DNA from: Photobacterium marinum
GTDB lineage: Bacteria > Pseudomonadota > Gammaproteobacteria > Enterobacterales > Vibrionaceae
Direction: 5' to 3'
DNA: 53,123 bases
NCBI RefSeq assembly: GCF_000331515.1
Contig: NZ_AMZO01000042.1
Span: 1-53,123 of the forward strand
Part shown: positions 16,680-24,496 of the stretch, piece after piece
How the letters are laid out: each line of letters begins with the position of its first letter
Position numbering within the stretch: position 1 is the first letter of the stretch
Notes under the pieces: model-generated
The model's database searches: none
What the model was told of the DNA's origin: nothing
What the model saw: only the letters and a program-made list of their open reading frames with translations
Made by a program: the position numbers and the translations under genes

Positions 16680-18490
16680 TAGTACACATCCCTTTGATAA
16701 CGCTTAGTCTTGCGCAGTTCATTCAAATACTGCTCCGCCTGTTCACGGCTCTGCCTGCCCTGTTGTTCAACGACTGAGATCAGGGCTTCATGGACATCTT
16801 TCGCCATCCGGTTGGCATCTCCGCAGACATACAGGTGGGCACCGTCCTGCAGCCACTGCCATACCTGTCCGGCGTGTTCTAAAATCCGGTGCTGGACATA
16901 AACCTTCTCGGCCTGGTCCCGGCTGAACGCCACATCCATCTGTGTCAATACGCCATCTTTCAGATACTTCTGCCATTCAACCTGATACAGGAAATCGTAA
17001 GTAAAGGTCCGGTCGCCAAATAACAACCAGTTCTTACCCGTGGCATCCCGGTTATCTCGCTCCTGAACAAAGGCGCGGAATGGCGCAATTCCCGTTCCGG
17101 GACCTATCATGATCACAGGAGTGTTATCATCAGCCGGAAGCTTGAAGTTATTGTTAGCTTCGACAAAAACTTTCACCTCTCCACCTTCCTCAAGGCGACG
17201 GGACAGATACCCGGAAGCTCCGCCCTGTCGGGTTTCATCCCCGGCATCGTATTCCACAACCCCGACGGTCAGGTGTACCTCTTCTCCAACCTCTTCCTGG
17301 CTGGAGGCGATGGAATACAGACGTGGTGTTAACCTGCGCAGCAAACCGATAAGCTGCTGTGCCGTCAGCCTGGTTTTCTTCTCTGCCAGTACATCGACTA
17401 CCTGAGTACTGGCAGCATAACTGCGTAACTTGTCTTTATCAGCCAACAGCTTAGCCAGCTTTTTACTGCCAGACAGATCAGCATAAGCCGTCACCAATTG
17501 CGGGTTGGCAAGTGTAATTTCGTATTTACTGATCAGTGCCTGTTTCAGAGAAAAGTTTTCCCCATCAACCTCGACACTCTCCGAGCCATCAAGCCCAGCC
17601 CGAATAAGCAGGGCATTAACTAAAGCCGGATCGTTTTCGTACCAGACGCCAAGGGCATCACCCGGTTGGTAACTCAGTCCGGAACCTTCAAGATCAATTT
17701 CAATGTGACGAACATCCTTACCTGAACTGCGACCGGTAATTTTCTGATTGGTCAGCAAAGTTGCGGTATACGGATTTTGTTTAGTGTAAACAGACGTCAC
17801 CTGCTGGGCATGACCAACCGGCAACTGGACTACCTCGGCATCACCAACTGATAAGGTTTCCTGAACCTTTTCCAGTGCCTGATGACGCCACTCAGCCGCC
17901 GGCGCATCATAGTCGACATCGCAGTCAAAGCGCGGCAACATTGGCTCGGCCCCTAACTTACTGAGGAAACCATCGAAATCTTTCGCCGTCTGGCAGAAGA
18001 ACTCATAACTGGAATCTCCCAGCCCTATGACCGCATATTTCAGATTGGGGAGTTTCGGGGCTTTTTTCGACTGCAGGAATTCATGCAGTTCAATAGCATC
18101 ATCCGGTGCTTCCCCTTCACCATGAGTGGAAGCAACAATGATGACATGGGTTTCTTTGGCGAGGTTTTTACCTTTGTAATCACCGGCAGCAAAGAGTTCA
18201 ACGGCAACACCGGCTGCATCGGCTTCTTCTTTAAGGGCCTGCGCGACACCTTTGGCATTTCCCGTCTGGGAAGCATAAATAATAGTGAGCTTACCTGCTG
18301 GCCGGGCCGCTGCAGCAGGTTGCTGAGCAGGCTGTAACTGACCGACAGGCTGAGTCTGGCTTAAGCCCCAGAAGTATCCGCTGATCCACGCCATCTGCTG
18401 TGGCGTTAACTCTGCTGCGGCCTGCTGCAGTTGACTTATCTGCTTATCATTGAGTGGACTGGCTATAGCCGAGAGTTCCTTGAGTAACAT
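16679..18490 (-). CDS. cysJ: sulfite reductase flavoprotein subunit CysJ
   Basis: CysJ passes electrons from NADPH through FAD and FMN to CysI. The protein has an N-terminal helical segment, a flavodoxin domain (TIIYASQTGNAKGVA, VIGLGDSSYEFFC), a connecting/FAD domain (RLYSIASS) and an NADPH domain (IMIGPGTGIAPFRAFVQER, LLFGDR, YVCGDANRMAKDV), ending in KRYQRDVY. ATG at 18490 gives 603 residues and has AGGGA about 10 nt upstream; another ATG at 18511 has no ribosome-binding site. It is the first gene of cysJIH. Confidence 0.95.
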   Translation of the reverse strand: MLLKELSAIASPLNDKQISQLQQAAAELTPQQMAWISGYFWGLSQTQPVGQLQPAQQPAAAARPAGKLTIIYASQTGNAKGVAQALKEEADAAGVAVELFAAGDYKGKNLAKETHVIIVASTHGEGEAPDDAIELHEFLQSKKAPKLPNLKYAVIGLGDSSYEFFCQTAKDFDGFLSKLGAEPMLPRFDCDVDYDAPAAEWRHQALEKVQETLSVGDAEVVQLPVGHAQQVTSVYTKQNPYTATLLTNQKITGRSSGKDVRHIEIDLEGSGLSYQPGDALGVWYENDPALVNALLIRAGLDGSESVEVDGENFSLKQALISKYEITLANPQLVTAYADLSGSKKLAKLLADKDKLRSYAASTQVVDVLAEKKTRLTAQQLIGLLRRLTPRLYSIASSQEEVGEEVHLTVGVVEYDAGDETRQGGASGYLSRRLEEGGEVKVFVEANNNFKLPADDNTPVIMIGPGTGIAPFRAFVQERDNRDATGKNWLLFGDRTFTYDFLYQVEWQKYLKDGVLTQMDVAFSRDQAEKVYVQHRILEHAGQVWQWLQDGAHLYVCGDANRMAKDVHEALISVVEQQGRQSREQAEQYLNELRKTKRYQRDVY

Positions 18491-18605
18491 GACACGACGA
18501 TCCCTATACATTGCGTAGTGTTAGATTAGCCACTCAAGGAAATAACTAGAAAGAATAGATAAGAATGCTTTATAACTTTTAGTAAGGTAAAACACAGCCA
18601 GCTTT

Positions 18606-18631
18606 TCCGGCTTAACTAAGGTTAAGCCGGA
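18606..18631. other. perfect 11-bp inverted repeat upstream of cysJ
   Basis: TCCGGCTTAAC and its exact complement flank the loop TAAG. The repeat is 116 bp upstream of the cysJ start and 31 bp beyond the stop of the small gene at 18662-18895. It is followed by CTATTTTTG on the plus strand, but on the minus strand, where the flanking genes are read, it is followed by AAAAGC rather than a T run. It is therefore either a poor terminator or an operator/leader element. Confidence 0.5.
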
Positions 18632-18661
18632 CTATTTTTGCTGAGACCATTTGCTTAGGAT

Positions 18662-18895
18662 TCAGAAAGTATCTGCAATACGTACCTGATGGAAGCCAAC
18701 TTCAAACGCCCGTTCTGTCGCGGTATCAATATCGTGGTAGCACTTTTCGCTGCCGGAACCGTCGGTCAGCGGAACAAAGCCCCCACGGCGATGCCGAAAC
18801 TCGACGATCCAGCCATTAGCCTGAATCGAAGGCTCGATAACCGCTTCCACTATCTCGCTGTTGGCATATAAACGCTTCAGTTCAGTTAATGTCAT
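18662..18895 (-). CDS. small conserved-looking protein of unknown function
   Basis: A 77-residue cytoplasmic protein beginning MTLTELKRLY and ending FHQVRIADTF. I do not recognise a named family. ATG at 18895 has AGGA about 9 nt upstream; the frame stays open to 18973, but that extension covers the upstream terminator and lacks a ribosome-binding site. Composition is ordinary (acidic and aromatic residues mixed, no membrane segment), and GGFVPLTDGSGSEKCYHDIDTATERAFEVGF looks like a compact alpha/beta fold. It lies between the cysJ promoter region and an outer-membrane gene, without evident partners. Confidence 0.65.
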   Translation of the reverse strand: MTLTELKRLYANSEIVEAVIEPSIQANGWIVEFRHRRGGFVPLTDGSGSEKCYHDIDTATERAFEVGFHQVRIADTF

Positions 18896-18957
18896 TCGCC
18901 CATTTCCTGATAGTTGTATCACTTTTAAAAATGGTACAAAAAACCAAAAACAGGCAA

Positions 18958-18986
18958 CAAAAAAGCCACGCAAAAGCGTGGCTTTT
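18958..18986 (-). terminator. terminator after the outer-membrane barrel gene
   Basis: The stem AAAAGCCACGC / GCGTGGCTTTT (18961-18971, 18976-18986) has a 4-nt loop and, on the minus strand, is followed by TTTTTTGTTG. It lies 27 nt after the stop of the 19013-19651 gene. Confidence 0.9.
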
Positions 18987-19012
18987 AAAAAAACAGCTGT
19001 TAAAGCAAAAGA

Positions 19013-19651
19013 TTAGAAATCAACTTCAACACCGGCAAACCAACCATCCAGCTTCACTTCACCACCAGACTGTTTGATAAAGTCGAAATCGTAATCCATC
19101 ACACGGTAGCCGCCGCGTAGGTTAAGATCAGCGGCAATCAGTGGAAGTGTCCACTTCACACCCACCTGAGCATCAACAGTACTAGTGCTGTCATAGTTAC
19201 CGAAGTTCAGATCACCAAATACGGATACCGGCGTCATCGGCAGACCCAACTCTACGTTACCGTATAGATTTGGCTGCCATTCGCTGAAGCTTTCGTTTCC
19301 GAATTTACCGGCATTGAATTTCGACATGGTGATACCGATATCGAACGCAACAGCATCGTTATCAAGAATTTCGTAGTACGCTGTGTAGTCAGTCTGACCA
19401 AAAGATACATTACCTGCATCAACGTCGCTGTAGCGCAAACGGAAGTTTGGTACCAATGGGATAAAGTGCTCCAGCGCTACATAGTATGACTGGTGAGTAT
19501 CGCTATCACTGTTGCTAGCATTGTTAACTTTAGCGTCTGCAAACCATGCATCCGCACCTGCCTTCACACCTAACAGCGTTGCTGCCTGCGCCGGAACTGC
19601 CGCTGACAAAGCAACCACCGCAGCGACAGCAGAAATTGTCAATTTTTTCAT
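19013..19651 (-). CDS. outer-membrane beta-barrel protein (TIGR04219-like)
   Basis: A 212-residue exported protein. The signal peptide (MKKLTISAVAAVVALSAAVPAQA) is cleaved near residue 23. The remainder alternates hydrophobic and polar residues as in small eight-stranded barrels and ends in an aromatic phenylalanine (GVEVDF), the usual outer-membrane assembly signal. It resembles the TIGR04219 family of Vibrio and Shewanella outer-membrane proteins; the role is unknown. GGAG lies 7 nt before the ATG. It appears to be a single-gene unit. Confidence 0.82.
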   Translation of the reverse strand: MKKLTISAVAAVVALSAAVPAQAATLLGVKAGADAWFADAKVNNASNSDSDTHQSYYVALEHFIPLVPNFRLRYSDVDAGNVSFGQTDYTAYYEILDNDAVAFDIGITMSKFNAGKFGNESFSEWQPNLYGNVELGLPMTPVSVFGDLNFGNYDSTSTVDAQVGVKWTLPLIAADLNLRGGYRVMDYDFDFIKQSGGEVKLDGWFAGVEVDF

Positions 19652-19854
19652 GCCGAGTCTCCGCTCTTATTAGAATTTTCTGATCGCGAAGACTATACCA
19701 GATGGCGTACAAAAAAACCGCATTTCCATCTCGAGCTTATTAAGCTCGGCACAAAATCAGCATTAGTTGCCAGAATCCGCTTATACAGGCACAGCATGTC
19801 ATAACGGACCTGAATACCAGGCTTCAACAATAGTCGATGATGAATAGTCAATGG

Positions 19855-20091
19855 TTATGGCCGACGACGATAATGGCGACAATGACGCTGCTCGCCTTTT
19901 CTGTCTTTATATAACCAGACGGCAACGGCTATCAGGATCAGCCATGGTAACAGCTTGAACATCATGCCGATCATGCCAGCCAGCGCCATGACCACAAAAC
20001 CAATCAGCACAGCAAACAACATGCCGACAATACTTACCCCGGTAAACACCAGTACAAAGGCAAACGCCAATAAAAACAGGAACTCAATCAT
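19855..20091 (-). CDS. pspG: phage shock protein PspG
   Basis: A 78-residue inner-membrane protein with two closely spaced hydrophobic hairpins and a basic C-terminal tail (YKDRKGEQRHCRHYRRRP). It matches E. coli PspG in size and pattern (TGVSxxG, GMIGMMFKLLPWLILI), and E. coli pspG is also next to dusA. PspG is an effector of the envelope-stress Psp response, transcribed with sigma-54 and PspF. AGAGG lies 8 nt upstream of the ATG, and a sigma-54-type promoter is found at 20155-20170. No other psp gene is in this window. Confidence 0.88.
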   Translation of the reverse strand: MIEFLFLLAFAFVLVFTGVSIVGMLFAVLIGFVVMALAGMIGMMFKLLPWLILIAVAVWLYKDRKGEQRHCRHYRRRP

Positions 20092-20154
20092 CGTCAGACC
20101 TCTCTTCGCTTCAGTTTATTTGCTTTAACTTCCTTTCTTTTCCTTAATTGTAAT

Positions 20155-20170
20155 AGCACAAACCGGACCA
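20155..20170 (-). promoter_or_regulatory. sigma-54 promoter of pspG
   Basis: On the minus strand this reads TGGTCCG-GTTT-GTGCT. It has the essential GG and GC doublets separated by 10 bp, and most consensus positions of TGGCACG-N4-TTGCA. It lies 64 bp upstream of the pspG start. The assignment is strengthened by the known sigma-54 dependence of pspG in E. coli. Confidence 0.7.
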
Positions 20171-20210
20171 GACTCACGCCGTTTATCTAACTCCATATTT
20201 ATCAGCCAGA

Positions 20211-20248
20211 TACAAAAAAAGCGCGACCCATTTACTGTTCGCGCTTTT
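20211..20248 (-). terminator. terminator after dusA
   Basis: The stem AAAAGCGCGA / TCGCGCTTTT (20217-20226, 20239-20248) has a 12-nt loop and A/T runs on both sides; on the minus strand it is followed by TTTTTTTGTATC. It separates dusA from the pspG promoter. Confidence 0.82.
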
Positions 20249-20297
20249 CTCTTTTAGCTTTTTCCGCCACTTAACATGGCGAAATTAACCACATTGA

Positions 20298-21338
20298 TTA
20301 CACATCAAGATGGGCAGGAATTTTCGCCATTGCCTGCTCCAGTACTTCAATACCAGAACCCGGCTTGTGGGCGTTTTCACTGATATGACGACGCCACTGG
20401 CGGGCACCCGGCATATTCTGGAACAAGCCCAGCATATGACGTGAGATATGATTCAGATAAGTACCTTTTGCCAGCTCACGCTCAATGTATGGGAACATGG
20501 CTTCCACCACTTCACGGCGTTTTTTCACCGGCTTGTTGCTTCCAAACAGGCGCTGGTCAAGATCGGCCATCATATACGGATTCTGGTATGCCTCACGGCC
20601 AACCATTACGCCATCCAAATGTTCAAGGTGCGCTTCAACTTCTTCCATCGTTTTTACCCCACCATTAATCGCCATGGTCAGGTGTGCAAAATCTTTCTTC
20701 AGCTGATAAACACGCGGGTAATCCAGCGGCGGGATCTCTCGGTTTTCTTTCGGACTCAAACCCTGCAACCAGGCTTTACGGGCGTGGATAGTAAAGTCGC
20801 TGCAACCGCCTTTTTCGCTTACCGTGCCAATGAAGTCAGTCAGGAACTGGTAAGAATCCTGCTCATCAATACCAATGCGGGTTTTAACGCTGACCGGGAT
20901 ATCCACCACTTCACGCATAGCTGCCACACACTGAGCAACCAGCTCCGCTTCACCCATCAGGCAGGCCCCGAAACGACCGTTCTGAACACGGTCAGACGGG
21001 CAACCTACATTCAGGTTCACTTCGTCATAACCTCGTTCTTGCGCCAGTTTGGCACACTGGGCAAGTTCCGCCGGGTTCGAGCCCCCCAGTTGAAGAACCA
21101 GGGGATGTTCTTCTTCGTTGTAAGCCAGGTAATCTGCTTTGCCGTGAATAATCGCACCGGTTGTCACCATTTCAGTATACAGCTGCACATGCTCGCTCAA
21201 CTGACGATGAAAATAGCGGCAATGACGATCCGTCCAGTCGAGCATCGGGGCAACAGAGAAGCGGCATGAAGGGTAATCACCCTTCGCTGTTTGTTCTGTC
21301 TGTAGATCGTCGCGGTTGGCAACAGCACTGTTTGGCAT
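20298..21338 (-). CDS. dusA: tRNA-dihydrouridine(20/20a) synthase DusA
   Basis: DusA is a flavoenzyme that reduces uridines 20 and 20a in the D-loop of tRNAs. The 346-residue protein opens its TIM-barrel domain with FSVAPMLDWTDRHCRYF and carries the catalytic-cysteine motif NLNVGCPSDRVQNGRFGACLM. Further signatures are VKTRIGI, FTIHARKAWLQGLSPKENREIPPL and INGGVKT. The C-terminal helical domain binds tRNA. GAGG lies 8 nt upstream of the ATG. The neighbourhood zur-dusA-pspG is the same as in E. coli. Confidence 0.95.
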   Translation of the reverse strand: MPNSAVANRDDLQTEQTAKGDYPSCRFSVAPMLDWTDRHCRYFHRQLSEHVQLYTEMVTTGAIIHGKADYLAYNEEEHPLVLQLGGSNPAELAQCAKLAQERGYDEVNLNVGCPSDRVQNGRFGACLMGEAELVAQCVAAMREVVDIPVSVKTRIGIDEQDSYQFLTDFIGTVSEKGGCSDFTIHARKAWLQGLSPKENREIPPLDYPRVYQLKKDFAHLTMAINGGVKTMEEVEAHLEHLDGVMVGREAYQNPYMMADLDQRLFGSNKPVKKRREVVEAMFPYIERELAKGTYLNHISRHMLGLFQNMPGARQWRRHISENAHKPGSGIEVLEQAMAKIPAHLDV

Positions 21339-21842
21339 CGAAAAAACCTCAATTTAACCCGTTTACCCGTTATCTGAACATCATCATGCCATTCTAATGA
21401 CACAACCCTTAGCCTCTGTCCGGCAAAAAACCAAACGGAAAACCAGTATTCTTAACGGCTGTTTATATAAAAGAGAGCGGATTCTACCCCATTATGGCTT
21501 TGAGCCCAATAGGACCGAATGCTCCCCTTTTGCTGCTTTTCACTAATGCTGGGATAGCAAAAAGAACATCACATTACTTTCAATAAAAGGTGTAATACTC
21601 TGTTTTTAAATAATTAAATAAAACAACCACCAAAAACGTACAGCAATATAAGCTTTTGACCATCAATAACCCCAAAACCTGCACATTCGGTCTCAACCAT
21701 TGAAATTCAATAACTTAACAACAAGCAATTCATTCTACCGTCCAGTCGAAAACCTTTTTTCTGTTTTTTACCCGAAAAGCTGTACAGGGATTTATCTGTT
21801 TGCGCCTTCCCCCTTGGCTTAGGCTATTCCAGCTACGACTGT
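21339..21842. other. gene-free A/T-rich region between the class IV cyclase gene and dusA
   Basis: About 500 bp with no convincing reading frame, no tRNA and no clear terminator hairpin. It should contain the dusA promoter and the 3' end of the cyclase transcript. Base composition is clearly more A/T-rich than the flanking genes. I see nothing else that can be named. Confidence 0.5.
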
Positions 21843-22385
21843 TTATATATGGCCTAACAGAGCACGGTATGAGTTCACTTCCAAAGCATCGCTGCCTAAG
21901 CCCAATTTTTCACTCAATTGAAGGCACTGCTCTTTTAGTGGTTCCAAAAACTCAGCTTCATCTGTCATTACTGCAATTTCAACAAAACAGCCCAGTTCAC
22001 TGACCACATCCAGAGTGACATGAAACTGCTCAAGAAAATAAATACTGCGGGATTTCTCAATCGTAAATGCAGGGTGATAGCCCAGAGTTTCCAGCATGCT
22101 ACAGGTTTTACTCACCGACTCGACATTAACAGCTTCACATCGATCATTTCCCGGGCCTTTCACAATCCACAGCTTGATCCCGGAAGGCTTCATCACCCGT
22201 ACACTCATGCTCATTCCTTGCTGAGCCAACTCCTTATCACCACGTTCAAAGTAAATATCCCGCTCACGGTTTTGGTCTACAAACACACAGGCACCCAACG
22301 CCTGCAGTGTCGCCAGTACAGATTGGTGCGATTCAACCCGGTACTTGTATTCCACTTCATATTTGCCCACAAAATGCTCACTCAT
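21843..22385 (-). CDS. cyaB: class IV adenylyl cyclase (CYTH fold)
   Basis: The 180-residue protein belongs to the CYTH superfamily, with the nucleotide-binding ExExK signature at residues 10-14 (EVEYK). It resembles the class IV adenylyl cyclases of Aeromonas (AC2) and Yersinia pestis along its length: MSEHFVGKYEVE, SGIKLWIVKGPGNDRCEA, ETLGYHPAFTIEKSRSIYF and FVEIAVMTD. Such enzymes make cAMP from ATP and are separate from the large class I CyaA. Tunnel-fold arginines and lysines are retained. A thiamine-triphosphatase activity, common in CYTH relatives, is an alternative but the specific similarity favours cyclase. AGGA lies 9 nt upstream of the ATG. Confidence 0.85.
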   Translation of the reverse strand: MSEHFVGKYEVEYKYRVESHQSVLATLQALGACVFVDQNRERDIYFERGDKELAQQGMSMSVRVMKPSGIKLWIVKGPGNDRCEAVNVESVSKTCSMLETLGYHPAFTIEKSRSIYFLEQFHVTLDVVSELGCFVEIAVMTDEAEFLEPLKEQCLQLSEKLGLGSDALEVNSYRALLGHI

Positions 22386-22999
22386 TTCACTCAGTCCTTT
22401 GCCTTCATTTCTTTTGCCATTATTAAAACAGACTAAATTGTAAAAACTGGTTAATCAGTTTCTGATTCTGTAACTATGTCACAGCTTAGTGAGCATTAGG
22501 CTATAGCAGAAAGAAAGCACTCCATAAGGAGATACACCTCATATAAAACCAATCTTTTAGACATCCATAGGCCAAATACTAATAACATCGGACAGTAAAA
22601 ATAAGCACAACCACTATCAGAAAAACAAAAATCACATTTAAAACAAAAGATTGAGCAAGACATCAAATTAAAAAAGAGAAACAAACCAGCATTTGGACAA
22701 CCACAGGCAAAGAACTCAAAGAGCTGTACAAGCAATAAGTATCAATAACTTAGCTATCAAAATATTGGGAGAACTTTAAAGATGGCAGCAAAAAGCTTAT
22801 AAATACAGATAAAGGTGTACGCACACAAAGATGATGGACGGCATCCTGTTATTACGGTACTACCAAGTAAAATCCAGACTGTTGAGCGTGATCCTACACA
22901 CGATTTTTCTGAGCTATTTGTCCAGAATTAGTGGAACTAAGATACGTTTGGCACGAGCTATGATAAACTACTGCACTTGTCGCTGTTTTTTGAGGTTAT
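22386..22999. other. 614-bp gene-free region between the cyclase gene and zur
   Basis: This is one of the longest non-coding stretches here and is A/T-rich, with many A tracts on the plus strand. Divergent promoters for the cyclase (minus) and zur (plus) must lie in it. A minus-strand frame at 22496-22735 is composed mostly of Phe/Cys/Leu codons generated by A tracts and has no family match I recognise, so it is not called. The 5-3-5 palindrome TTAGTGGAACTAA lies near 22928-22940, about 60 bp upstream of zur. Confidence 0.5.
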
Positions 23000-23449
23000 A
23001 TGGCAAATCAAACGCAACTGCTGAATAAAGCCCAACAGATTTGCGAGCAACGGGGAGTCAGGCTGACACCTCAAAGGCTGAAAGTCCTTGAGTTAATTGT
23101 TGAGCATCACAGCTCAATCAGCGCCTACGAGCTGCTGGACTTACTCAGGGAAACCGAGCCGCAAGCAAAGCCACCGACAGTTTACCGGGCTCTCGATTTT
23201 CTATTAGCTCAAGGATTTGTTCATAAAGTAGAGTCCACCAACAGCTATATTGCCTGTTGTGTCTTGGGACACGCGGATCACAGTTCCCAGCTGCTTATTT
23301 GTGACGAGTGCGGTACAGTCGAAGAGTGCCATGATGACGAACTGGCTAAACTATTACGTCAGAAGGCAGAAAAACACGGCTTCCGGATATCTAACCATGT
23401 AGTGGAAAGCCATGGCATTTGCCATAAATGTCAAAACAGTGAGCAATAG
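23000..23449 (+). CDS. zur: zinc uptake regulator Zur (Fur family)
   Basis: Zur represses zinc-uptake genes when zinc is plentiful. The 149-residue protein has a winged-helix N-terminus (RGVRLTPQRLKVLELI, KPPTVYRALDFLL) and a C-terminal dimerisation domain. Four structural-zinc cysteines are visible as CDEC (Cys101, Cys104) and CHKC (Cys141, Cys144). The HHDHE-type iron-site pattern of Fur is missing and the CxxC pairs fit Zur. GAGG lies about 5 nt before the ATG. The zur-dusA-pspG neighbourhood agrees with the call. Confidence 0.93.
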   Translation: MANQTQLLNKAQQICEQRGVRLTPQRLKVLELIVEHHSSISAYELLDLLRETEPQAKPPTVYRALDFLLAQGFVHKVESTNSYIACCVLGHADHSSQLLICDECGTVEECHDDELAKLLRQKAEKHGFRISNHVVESHGICHKCQNSEQ

Positions 23450-23482
23450 TTCCTTAAATTTCAATACAGTCATTATCAGATT

Positions 23483-23947
23483 ATGCGTGCAGAATTCGTA
23501 AACCCTTTCCTAGCTTCGCTCCTGAATGTCCTGAAAACAATGGCATCAATGGAGCTGGCTCCGCAAAAACCTCGAGTGAAGCGTGACGAGGTTGCCCGCG
23601 GTGATGTATCAGGTCTTATCGGCATGGTTGGCCCACAAACCCGTGGTTCAATGTCGATTACTTTTGATGAAAACCTGGCGTTGGAGATCATGCAGCGCAT
23701 GCTGGGCGAACGACCGAACGGGATTAATGAAGAAGTCACGGACATGGTGGGGGAAATCACCAATATGGTAACCGGCGGTGCGAAACGCATCCTGGCAGAA
23801 AAAGGCTATGATTTTGAAATGGCCACCCCAGCAGTTGTCTCAGGTCGCGGCCACACCATCACTCACAAATGTGAAGGTGCAATTATTATCATGCCGTTTG
23901 ACTCTAAGTTTGGTAAGGCATTCATCGAAATTTGCTTCGATGGTTAA
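23483..23947 (+). CDS. cheX: chemotaxis phosphatase CheX
   Basis: The 154-residue protein matches the CheX family, which dephosphorylates CheY-type response regulators. The catalytic signature ExxN is present as Glu91-Ile-Thr-Asn94 within MVGEITNMVTGGAKRIL, and the GRGHTITHKCEGAIIIMPF segment is typical of the fold. No other chemotaxis gene is adjacent; it follows zur by 33 bp and may share its transcript. The ribosome-binding site is weak. Its partner regulator is not identifiable here. Confidence 0.88.
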   Translation: MRAEFVNPFLASLLNVLKTMASMELAPQKPRVKRDEVARGDVSGLIGMVGPQTRGSMSITFDENLALEIMQRMLGERPNGINEEVTDMVGEITNMVTGGAKRILAEKGYDFEMATPAVVSGRGHTITHKCEGAIIIMPFDSKFGKAFIEICFDG

Positions 23948-24212
23948 CCCTAACCTCACTCTGTGAATCGCTCCAGTCAGATATTTCTGGCTGGCGATCC
24001 CTCTCTTCCCGTCTCCATATTGCTATCACTTTGAAATTTATGTGAAGCAGCCAGAAATCCCAGACAAAAAACTACCACCCCTCATATAATCGATCTAGAC
24101 TTGGTTATGCTGAATAAGCATCAAGGCTCTTATAGATTGATCGTCAGCACGTTATTTTGCTCAGCCAAGCTGGCGAGCAAGGAAATACTTCATTCAAAGG
24201 AAAGATCGTAAC

Positions 24213-24422
24213 ATGAACAAACTGACTGGAACCGTAAAATGGTTTAACGATGAAAAAGGCTTTGGCTTCATTTCTGGTGCTGATGGCAAGGATGTATTCG
24301 TTCACTACAGTGCAATTCAAGCTCAGGGCCGCCGCACTCTGCACGAAGGTCAGAGCGTTGAATTTATCGTAACAGATGGTCAGAAAGGTCCACAGGCTAG
24401 CGAAGTTATTGCGCTGCCTTAA
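24213..24422 (+). CDS. CspA-family cold-shock protein
   Basis: A 69-residue single-stranded nucleic-acid-binding protein with one cold-shock (OB) domain. RNP1 is KGFGFI (residues 15-20) and RNP2 is VFVHY. The start MNKLTGTVKWFNDEKGFGFI is typical, with AAAGGAAAG upstream of the ATG. The 265-bp upstream interval could hold a long structured 5' leader like those of cspA mRNAs; an imperfect hairpin is visible around 24102-24127 (CTTG-ATGCT / AGCAT-CAAG). Whether it is cold-induced cannot be told. Confidence 0.93.
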   Translation: MNKLTGTVKWFNDEKGFGFISGADGKDVFVHYSAIQAQGRRTLHEGQSVEFIVTDGQKGPQASEVIALP

Positions 24423-24450
24423 TTTGGCTGAGCACCAAAAGTCTCAGAAT

Positions 24451-24480
24451 AAAAAAACGCCGCAAATGCGGCGTTTTTTA
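24451..24480. terminator. bidirectional terminator between the cold-shock gene and pgi
   Basis: A 12-bp stem AAAAAACGCCGC / GCGGCGTTTTTT (24452-24463, 24468-24479) with loop AAAT has A and T runs on both sides. It ends the convergent csp (plus) and pgi (minus) transcripts. Confidence 0.93.
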
Positions 24481-24496
24481 TATTCAGTACGGCTAC

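Noticed and set aside
22496..22735. 79-codon minus-strand frame rich in Phe, Cys and Leu
   Set aside because: Composition is explained by A tracts on the opposite strand; no ribosome-binding site and no family match recognised.
23967..23998. Imperfect hairpin after cheX
   Set aside because: The stem has bulges and no T run follows; too weak to call a terminator.
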